Of a stretch of DNA of 64,000 nt, positions 57,432 to 64,000 are shown one piece after another. The stretch covers positions 55,881,044-55,945,043 of the forward strand of contig OX578277.1 in assembly GCA_951217055.1 (NCBI GenBank), given 5' to 3'. How positions within the stretch are numbered: position 1 is the stretch's first letter; each line of letters opens with the position of its first letter. The position numbers were made by a program, and so were the translations under genes. The stretch is from Gerris lacustris (taxonomy: Eukaryota > Arthropoda > Insecta > Hemiptera > Gerridae). The notes under the pieces were generated by a model. That model had not been told where the DNA came from. It ran no database searches and saw only the letters and a program-made list of their open reading frames with translations.

Positions 57432-57439
57432 ATAGGGGT

Positions 57440-57611
57440 TGTTGGAAATACACGGATTAAACCTGGGTATATTTATGTCACCGATTCGTTTGTTATTGTT
57501 TTGTATTAAATTGTCAGTCTAGTTAATAAAGACGTATTGAAACTGCTCCCTAGATTTTTGATAGTAGATTCTTCTCTAGACTTGCTATAAGAACTGAATA
57601 GCTGTTATACA
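57440..57611 (+). repeat. 5' LTR of the BEL element
   Basis: TGTTGGAAATACACGG … GAATAGCTGTTATACA; begins TG and ends CA. Contains TTAATAAAGACGT, a possible polyadenylation signal (AATAAA). Matches 60139-60310 base for base as far as I can read. Confidence 0.95.
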
Positions 57612-57614
57612 ATA

Positions 57615-57640
57615 TTGTGGCGACCGTGACACGAACTCAA
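57615..57640 (+). promoter_or_regulatory. Primer-binding site
   Basis: TGGCGACCGTGACACGAAC, three to six bases after the 5' LTR, ends in the complement of a tRNA 3' CCA (TGG). It would pair with a tRNA 3' end to prime minus-strand synthesis. The tRNA is not identified. Confidence 0.75.
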
Positions 57641-57684
57641 GATTTTTCATATCTGCAGTTTTGGTGAGAATATTTTGATTTATT

Positions 57685-59922
57685 ATGGACAATAGTGATA
57701 GGAGAGCAAGGGGAGTTTATAGGACTTCACTTACGAAACTATGCACTAAATTAAATGACATTTTGGCCCATTCTCCTGTCAATGTGGAAGATATGCATGA
57801 AGTTTTTTCTCTTCTCGAGAAAAAACGGGAATTCATCGAAACACTTGATAATAAGATCTTCCAAGCTATGTTAGCGGCAGAGGTTTCTGAGGTAGATCTT
57901 ACTAAGGAGTCGGAGGAGAGTGATGGTTACACTTCCAAGTTCCTGAAGGCTAAGTACAAGGTAACGAAGGAGATAGCTGATAAGGATAGCGAGTCATCAA
58001 CCTCATCTCAGAAAAGTGTCTTGAAGAAACGTAAATTTAAGCTTCCACATATAAAATTCGTTTGTTTTGACGGGGAAATTAAAAATTGGTTAAATTTTTG
58101 GGGTCAATTTAGTAAAGTTCATAATGATTCTAGTATTCCGAATGAAGATAAAATTCAGTATTTAATCCTTGCTACTGAACCAGAGTCTAGAGCTAGGGAG
58201 TTAGTAATGAGTTTTCCGGCCGTAGGGGAAAATTACGGAAAGATAATAGATTGTTTGAAGAATAGGTTCGGCAGGGACGATCTGTTAGTTGAAGTTTACG
58301 TCAGAGAACTTTTAGGTTTGGTGTTAAAGAACGCTGTAGAGGCTAATAAAGTACCACTTTCGTCTCTTTATGATAAATTAGAGTGTCATATGAGAGCTTT
58401 AGAAACTTTAGGCGTTACGTCAGACAAGTGTGCTTCTATGTTGCTACCTCTGGTAGAGTCATGCCTACCTGAGGAATTATTGAGGGTATGGCAGCGTGCC
58501 TCAGCGTCACTTCTGGCTCAAGGAGATACTTTAAAAACGACTAAGGACAAATTAGACAATTTGATGAAATTTATCAGAGCGGAAGTGGAGGGAGAACAAA
58601 AAGTAAGTTTAGCCATGTCAGGGTTCGGTTCTCTAGACTACGCCAATCCTGCTGTTTTAAAGAATAATTCAGTTGTTGTTAAGCCGTCTACATCTACTAT
58701 TACGCCCTCCGCCGCAAATTTACTGACCACTCCCACAAAGCAAGAGAATTTAGGTTGTGTTTTTTGCGGGAAACAACATAAGCCAGTTAACTGTATAAAG
58801 GCGCAGAAAATGACACTTGAAGAGAGAAAAGAAATGTTAAGAAGAAATCAGTGCTGCTTCGCGTGTTTTAAACCAAAACACACTGCTAAATATTGTAAGA
58901 ACAAGCCTACCTGTATTGTATGTCAGAGGAAACACAATGTTCTTATGTGTGAAAGCTTACCACCTTCATCAAATAACAAAGATACTGGTAGTGTAAGAGT
59001 GAGTGTGGGGAAGCAAAATGTAGGCCAGGGTTCGCAGACTGATGAGGTGTTATCAAACCTCGCGAGTTGTCCTCAAGTACAGTTACAGACCCTTTTAGTT
59101 AAAGTTAGAGGAAACAATAAAGAACGTATTGCAAGAGCAATTATTGACACCGGCTCGCAGCGTTCCTATGTGTTAAAATCGACTTTACAGGAAATGCTCT
59201 ACAAACCTTTACGATCTGAAAGGATTCGGCATTCTTTGTTTGGTGGATCGAGTACTGGAGAAATTAATCATGGAGTATTTAAAGTATATTTGTCTAGTCT
59301 CGATGATAGCTACAAGTGTAATTTTGAGGTCTTAGACCAAACTGTAATATGTGGTAGAATTGCACCTGTACAGAAAGGACCTTGGCTGAAAGAATTACAA
59401 TTGCAAGGCATCAGTATACAAGATGTAAAGGAGAGACCTGTAGAAATCCTTATAGGCGCTGATATTGCAGGTAAACTGATAACAGGAGGAAAACATAGTT
59501 TAAGTTCTGGGTTAGTTGTGATGGAGACCAAGCTCGGATGGACCCTTATGGGCCGAGTGCCAGAGGAGTGTTCTTCAGAAAGGAGTTCTACTATGATAGT
59601 AACATCGATGTTAAGTAAAGAGGACAGAGTGCCTGATCCAGATCAAGTAGATGAAACTGCCCTTAATCGAAGATTATCATATAGGAACCAAGTAAGGGAA
59701 GCCTCGCGACAACGTTTCCGTGATGAATATTTAGGTCAACTTGCCCTTCGTGCAACTGTATACAAGCATAGGAAACTGAAGGTGATCCGCGACAAGCTAC
59801 AACAAGAAAACACGAAGCATATCTACCCAGTAGACTCAAAGTCTGTCATCAATGCACCTTTAGTCACTACTGGCAGTGGGCGAATTAGCAAAAAAAGTAG
59901 AGAGGCTGGGAATTTAACGTAA
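57685..59922 (+). CDS. BEL/Pao Gag-protease polyprotein fused to the pol C-terminus
   Basis: An intact 745-codon ORF. Residues about 118-265 are the BEL Gag region (DUF1759 type: LPHIKFVCFDGEIKNWLNFW … IQYLILATEPESRARELV). Three zinc knuckles follow: CVFCGKQHKPVNC at 358, CFACFKPKHTAKYC at about 391 and CIVCQRKHNVLMC at about 409. Next is an aspartic protease with AIIDTGSQRSYVL (catalytic Asp 488) and the A17-type LIGADIAGKLITGG / LVVMETKLGWTLMG block. At about residue 640-655 the sequence jumps to ALNRRLSYRNQVREASRQRF RDEYLGQL, which belongs to the DUF5641 region at the pol carboxy-terminus. It ends GSGRISKKSREAGNLT, like BEL pol tails. The reading frame is kept across the deletion. Start chosen as the first ATG after the PBS. 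The minus frame at 59310 is a shadow. Confidence 0.92.
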   Translation: MDNSDRRARGVYRTSLTKLCTKLNDILAHSPVNVEDMHEVFSLLEKKREFIETLDNKIFQAMLAAEVSEVDLTKESEESDGYTSKFLKAKYKVTKEIADKDSESSTSSQKSVLKKRKFKLPHIKFVCFDGEIKNWLNFWGQFSKVHNDSSIPNEDKIQYLILATEPESRARELVMSFPAVGENYGKIIDCLKNRFGRDDLLVEVYVRELLGLVLKNAVEANKVPLSSLYDKLECHMRALETLGVTSDKCASMLLPLVESCLPEELLRVWQRASASLLAQGDTLKTTKDKLDNLMKFIRAEVEGEQKVSLAMSGFGSLDYANPAVLKNNSVVVKPSTSTITPSAANLLTTPTKQENLGCVFCGKQHKPVNCIKAQKMTLEERKEMLRRNQCCFACFKPKHTAKYCKNKPTCIVCQRKHNVLMCESLPPSSNNKDTGSVRVSVGKQNVGQGSQTDEVLSNLASCPQVQLQTLLVKVRGNNKERIARAIIDTGSQRSYVLKSTLQEMLYKPLRSERIRHSLFGGSSTGEINHGVFKVYLSSLDDSYKCNFEVLDQTVICGRIAPVQKGPWLKELQLQGISIQDVKERPVEILIGADIAGKLITGGKHSLSSGLVVMETKLGWTLMGRVPEECSSERSSTMIVTSMLSKEDRVPDPDQVDETALNRRLSYRNQVREASRQRFRDEYLGQLALRATVYKHRKLKVIRDKLQQENTKHIYPVDSKSVINAPLVTTGSGRISKKSREAGNLT

Positions 59923-60121
59923 TTTGGAACATTGGATGTTTTAATTTAGGGATTATTTTTATGATTAGGCCAATGTTTAGGTTTATAGTTTAGTATTGTT
60001 TTTTCAAGTTTTGTTTATGGAATAATATCATAATGTTTCTTTTCTAGTAATAATGTTATACTTATGCCTCTCTCCTTTTATGTTATCGGGTTTTAGACAT
60101 CTATCTGAAGGTTCAGATAGA

Positions 60122-60138
60122 TGCCTCAGGTGGGAGAA
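60122..60138 (+). promoter_or_regulatory. Polypurine tract
   Basis: CAGGTGGGAGAA immediately before the 3' LTR (TGTTGG). This purine-rich stretch would prime plus-strand synthesis. Confidence 0.7.
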
Positions 60139-60310
60139 TGTTGGAAATACACGGATTAAACCTGGGTATATTTATGTCACCGATTCGTTTGTTATTGTTT
60201 TGTATTAAATTGTCAGTCTAGTTAATAAAGACGTATTGAAACTGCTCCCTAGATTTTTGATAGTAGATTCTTCTCTAGACTTGCTATAAGAACTGAATAG
60301 CTGTTATACA
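60139..60310 (+). repeat. 3' LTR of the BEL element
   Basis: 172 bp, matching the 5' LTR with no difference noted. ATAGGGGT follows. Confidence 0.95.
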
Positions 60311-60344
60311 ATAGGGGTAGTACATTATAGGGGGTTAGTTGAAA

Positions 60345-61130
60345 TTATTGAAGGGGAGGAGAGTCAGTGCATCGATCATGCTACCAAAATGGTGACAGGA
60401 GGCTGCCCCCAAGGCAGCTGTCTTTCCCCTCACCTTTGGTGCCTGGGCGGACTTTTTAGGATGATGTCAGAAGGAGATTTCTATTTTCAGGCTTATGCAG
60501 ATGTATCCTTGTATTTCCTCTTCAGCTAAAGCTGAAGAGGAAATACAAGGTAGAAATCCCATCCCAGGCCAGATGGGAATTAGGGGAAATTAAATTTTAC
60601 AGGGAGACTAGTAGCATACACTGATGGCTCTAAGAATGATATAGGTATGTCAGGGGCAGGACTGTACCTACAAAGGTCCGGCACCCAAGAGAGCTTCCTT
60701 CACTGATGAGGGAGTGCCAAGAGGCATTAGAGCTACTGGCAGAGAGAAAAGAGGTCACACTACTTTGGGTCCCAGGGCATACAGGGATTCCTGGGAATGA
60801 GATAGCAGATGAAGTGGCGAAGATAGGAGCTTCCATTCTATTCTGCAGACCGGAACCCGCCATTGATTGGTCAAGAGGACAGGCGAGGTCAGCCATCAAG
60901 GCGTGGATCTGGGAAGAAGCAAGGAGGGCATGGAGAGGAACGGAAGGCTGCAGGCAGACAAAAATGCTAATGCTAGACCTAGATAAAAGGAAAACAGAAG
61001 GCTCGTAGGACTAAGTAGACCCAATCTTACAAATATGGTTGGAGTCTTAACAGGGCACTGCCAGCTCAGAAGACATCTGGCACAATTAAAGATTGAAAAC
61101 GACCCAACATGTCTAGTGCCCACACACTGA
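60345..61130 (+). pseudogene. I/R1-type LINE fragment: RT remnant plus RNase H
   Basis: The + strand reads ATKMVTGGCPQGSCLSPHLW and FYFQAYADVSLYF, where the YADD box has become YAD-V. This is the RT region after the palm. After the palindrome at 60507-60550 it resumes with YTDGSKNDIGMSGAGLYL, the RNase H start (T-D-G-S). The 100-codon frame at 60706-61008 then has ALELLAERKEVTLLWVPGHT and GIPGNEIADEVAKIG, the W-V-P-G-H-x-G-x-x-G-N-E-x-A-D RNase H end. Many frameshifts; dead. RNase H in a LINE points to the I/R1/LOA group. Confidence 0.8.
60507..60550. repeat. Perfect 21-bp palindrome at a LINE deletion joint
   Basis: CCTTGTATTTCC…TTCAGCT, a 2-nt AA centre, then the exact reverse complement AGCTGAA…GGAAATACAAGG. 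The left arm is LINE RT coding sequence; the mirror copy replaces the region between RT and RNase H. Confidence 0.97.
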
Positions 61131-62565
61131 AGAGGAGACCTACTACTTTGTGGGAGTATGTGAAGGATATGACAGACAACGTTTTCAATTATTAAGCAGG
61201 GGAAATCATGGAAGAGGAGCTTGTCACACTTATGTATTCTCTCCTTTGTAACCCAAACCAGGAAATTCTGTGGTGGTTTGATAGGTGTGTGTTCAGGGGT
61301 TGGCAAAAAGGACCTGAATGCGTTCTATTGGCTAGGTCTGGCCTTCCCGCCCCCTTATTACTACTACTAATTAAAAATTATAGATCCCTGAATGACTTCA
61401 TTAACTGTTCATTATTATCAAAATGTAAACAAATATCTCTTACCCCTTCTAATGTCTATAACATTTATAACATATTGAAACTATTAGGGTATCCCATAAC
61501 ATGGGGTAGTGTATAAAAAGAACTTTAAGGAAAATTAAAATTAATAAAAAAATAAAATTTCTAGCATATAGATTTTGTTAAAATTTATTAAATTTTCTTT
61601 TGTATAATTTTTTACAGATAGCTCTATCGATTTACATATAATTTGCATTAGGACTTATTTTAATCTGATATAAATTATGCTATAATTTAATTTATTCCCT
61701 TGAGGTTGGAAGTTGACCTCTACCAATTATGACGTCTTAGAATGTTTCTAATAAAGTTTAATTTAAAATGATTTAATTTGTTTTAATTATATTAATGAAT
61801 CCTTTACGTGTACTTTCTATGCATTACAGTAAATATAAGCTTATTAAGCTTTATTAATAAAGACTTCTTCCTAACTTGAGGATTTATCATTGACTATGTG
61901 GCTTAAGATTTTTTAAGTATTCAATCTTACCACAAAAAATTAGATAAACGTTTAATTTTCTCTTTAGCAAATAATAATATTTCTGAGTTAAAATTTATTT
62001 TACTTGGTATTTGGAGACTACTGAATTTCCATGAGGGAAGCTGATGTTAGTTCACCATGATGCTCGTTTAAAAGTCCAACTTGGTGATATCTGAAGAAAT
62101 TTTTTTTTTTATTATTCGCCTGGTGTCGAATAGCTACTCCATCTGCTGAAAAATGCTTACTCTTGTATACTGTAGTCGTCTGCTGTGAAAGATTTGCAGT
62201 ATGAATTCAATATATCTGATCCACGATTCTAGTGTGATCCATTACGATATGATGAGAAACGGTGGTTGCACCATATGATCACCATACTGAAGTAATAATA
62301 ATACTAATATTTATTTGTTTTAAAACTGGAACAGTTTTATACAAGCTTTCTTATATTCTACATAATATAAGGAAGCAACTGAGAAATATAAATTAACAAA
62401 ATGATAATATATATAATCTATGAAATAAATAAATAAATACTTGAACGGATTTTAAAAGTAATATACCTTTACATGCACACACATAATAAGAAATGATTTT
62501 TTTTTTTTTTTTGGCAAGTTAAGGTTACTGGTTGAAAATTCATGACCTTATTTTGAGAATGTTAG
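61131..62565. other. Non-coding stretch
   Basis: 61131-61350 is decayed LINE sequence. Beyond that is AT-rich sequence with no exon recognised; UBE3B exon 4 is not evident here. Confidence 0.45.
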
Positions 62566-62793
62566 TTATAAAAAAAAATATATATATATTTTCTTTAAAT
62601 TATTATTATTTATATTTCCTAAAATAGATGCTATGTTTGTTTCATCTCTCCATTCAGACAATAAAAATTCGCTTGGAAGGAATGCATCTATTTGTGATTT
62701 GTATATAGGACATCTTAAAAATATATGACTTAAAGTCTCCAATTCCATCATGTTACAAATAGAGCATATTTCATTTGTTTTGATGCTGTACAA
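62566..62793 (-). pseudogene. LINE ORF2 zinc finger
   Basis: CSICNMMELETLSHIFLRCP IYKSQI: C-x2-C…H…C finger equivalent to that at 16100-16360. Ends in (AT)n-rich sequence. Confidence 0.7.
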
Positions 62794-62890
62794 AATGCCT
62801 CTGAGGGTTATTCTGATACTATCTAGCCCACATGTGCTTAGTTGTGCTAATAATTTCTGATTATTGAATGAAAGTTGTTTAGAATTTATA

Positions 62891-62967
62891 TTTAATTTAA
62901 ATCAAATTTTAATTATTATTAACTACAGCCCGTAATTAATAATAATTATAATTTGATTTAAATTAAA
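62891..62967. repeat. AT palindrome inserted in the LINE
   Basis: TTTAATTTAAATCAAATTTT…ATTATTAACTAC is mirrored by GTAATTAATAATAATT…ATTTGATTTAAATTAAA around ACAGCCC; arms of about 36 bp. The arm sequence equals the SINE tail at 40258 and 53893, joined here head to head. Confidence 0.85.
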
Positions 62968-62969
62968 AT

Positions 62970-63275
62970 TTAATCTTTCCATAGTATGAATACTACCAAA
63001 ATTGTAAAATTTATATTTAAGTAATTTTGATCTTGGTGATTAAACGTATTTAGTATTTTATAAAGATTACTGTAGGAAGAGTTTTTGATTCTGTCTAAGT
63101 CCGTCTGTTTAAGTTGTTGAGAGTATGTCTGTATTAAATTATTAATCTTGCTATTTCTAATGGTCGAGTCAAGAATGGTGTCTACATATTGTGCGTCAAT
63201 TGCTTTTAGAATCTGTTTTACTTGGCTAATCCAATTGTATTTTACTACGTTTCCAGGCACAGAATCCAAAAGCAA
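62970..63275 (-). pseudogene. LINE ORF2 C-terminal region
   Basis: LLLDSVPGNVVKYNWISQVK … SQQLKQTDLDRIKNSSYSNL. A leucine-rich stretch between the thumb and the zinc finger; ends where the AT palindrome has inserted. Confidence 0.55.
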
Positions 63276-63351
63276 AAGACGTTTAATACTAATTTTTAAA
63301 AGATTTTCGTCATTAAGATTGTGTATGTGTTTTATGTAATTAAGCCTCTGT

Positions 63352-63621
63352 CTAAGTATGCGAGTGGCTGTGTTGCAAATGAAATTCCTGTCTAACTATA
63401 TAGTGTGGGGTGTTTTGTTTTAAGGAAAAATAATTTTTGAAAAAATAATTTTGCGCGCTTTCTAATTGTTTGATATATCTAAGCGACCAGACAGGCGCAG
63501 CATAGAGTAAAGAACTGAGAACACTGGCATCGTACACTCGCAGAGTGGCCTCAAATGAACAGTTATTGGCCCTCGCCAGGGTCTCCATTACAACTCCTGC
63601 CGCCGTCCTAGCTCTGCTCAC
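63352..63621 (-). pseudogene. LINE ORF2 post-thumb block
   Basis: SRARTAAGVVMETLARANNC … LRVYDASVLSSLLYAAPVWS, the L-x-x-Y-x-x-x-V-x-x-x-L-x-Y-x-x-x-V-W motif after the RT thumb of many LINEs. Confidence 0.75.
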
Positions 63622-63654
63622 GGCTTGTCTAGTCGCCTCCTCGAATACTCCTTT

Positions 63655-63894
63655 TCAGCTAAACCAGCCTCCTAGATAATTAAAATGATTTACTTCTTCT
63701 ATTATTTGGTCATTATAAAAGCATTTGATTCTGTTATGGGATAGGCTACCTTTTGAAAATGTTAATATTTTTGTTATGTCCACGTTTACTTCTAAACCGT
63801 TAGTAAGGCAGTAATCACATAATATTTGTAGGGCTTTATTTAGATAAAATGTGGTTACTGATAAAATAGTCAAGTCGTCCGCATACGCTAGCAT
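63655..63894 (-). pseudogene. LINE RT active-site block
   Basis: MLAYADDLTILSVTTFYLNK: YADD catalytic box intact. Then …GLEVNVDITKILTFSKG… and EVNHFNYLGGWFS, the thumb entry (Y-L-G). The frame continues to the right beyond 63894 with disruption. Confidence 0.8.
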
Positions 63895-64000
63895 GCGAAC
63901 AGAGGAGGTGTTGTCTAAACTCAGACCTTGGAAGAATCTTCTAATTTTAAAAAAACTTATTGATATCTGCTATAAAAAGGTTGAAAAGAATAGGAAAAGA

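Larger units (their letters stand above)
57440..60310 (+). mobile_element. BEL/Pao LTR retrotransposon, internally deleted
   Basis: Two LTRs of 172 bp that I read as identical bracket a primer-binding site, one long ORF and a purine-rich tract. The flanking ATAGGGGT at 57432-57439 also follows the right LTR (60311-60318). The target duplication is 5-8 bp, since ATA may belong to the LTR. Total 2.87 kb against several kb for a full BEL element, because RT, RNase H and the integrase core are missing. It inserted recently, in the UBE3B intron, in the sense direction. Confidence 0.93.
62566..64000 (-). mobile_element. Non-LTR retrotransposon fragment (ORF2 C-terminal half)
   Basis: Minus-strand LINE pieces from the RT active site to the C-terminal zinc finger. 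Continues past the right edge. Interrupted by frameshifts and by an AT palindrome (62891-62967). An R1/I/CR1-like group is likely; the exact clade is unclear. Confidence 0.75.

Noticed and set aside
61131..62565. UBE3B exon 4 in the remaining right part of the window.
   Set aside because: I found no block with good splice sites and similarity to the next UBE3B region; LINE debris explains the open frames.

Overview
This looks like a piece of a large, AT-rich, repeat-laden animal nuclear genome, most probably an insect. The reasons are spliced exons with GT-AG introns, a UBE3B-type E3 ligase gene, insect-typical retroelements (BEL/Pao, Jockey, RTE, I/R1-like LINEs), many hAT and pogo-type MITEs, tRNA-derived SINEs and long (AT)n tracts. 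I cannot name the species. There is no bacterial-style operon, rRNA gene or CRISPR array.

Host genes are sparse. The clearest is UBE3B on the + strand: coding exons at 46920-47077, 47873-48013 and 56722-57049 join in frame into 209 residues that align with the amino-terminal part of UBE3B (IQ motif, then the conserved helical region). The HECT domain must lie beyond the right edge. Intron 2 is 8.7 kb and swollen with transposable elements. The next intron carries a recently inserted BEL/Pao retrotransposon. A first coding exon of an unrecognised minus-strand gene lies at 25552-25648 below a GC-rich leader. Two isolated exon-like blocks lie at 38262-38375 (-) and 43511-43599 (+).

Layout: 1-8.2 kb is AT-rich with microsatellites, a satellite-bearing inverted-repeat element (4.7-5.2 kb) and a hAT MITE. 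8.4-12.5 kb is a cluster of one hairpin-headed repeat family ending in (TA)n. 13.2-13.7 kb is a GC-rich island. 15.2-17.9 kb is a 5'-truncated LINE bracketed by direct repeats of about 490 bp. 18-23 kb holds MITEs, a SINE and LINE tails. 23.8-24.6 kb is a long-TIR element with (AT)n. 27-32.2 kb holds a composite repeat, a 1.2 kb TIR element and a 2 kb satellite block. 32.9-38 kb holds nested repeats. 39.6-43 kb holds a hAT transposase relic, a SINE and a decayed Jockey LINE. 44.3-45.5 kb holds two nested pogo-type elements. 46.9-57 kb is UBE3B with its repeat-filled intron. 57.4-60.3 kb is the BEL element. 60.3-64 kb holds two LINE fragments.

Most of the content is transposable elements at different stages of decay and nesting. 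The most informative items are the BEL derivative (identical LTRs, one open frame joining Gag-protease to the pol carboxy-terminus), the LINE with an apparently giant target duplication, the satellite-carrying inverted-repeat family present at three places, several MITEs with exact 8-bp target duplications, and a 70-nt cryptic exon in UBE3B intron 2 that would force a premature stop. I see no convincing evidence for a wholly new biological system.
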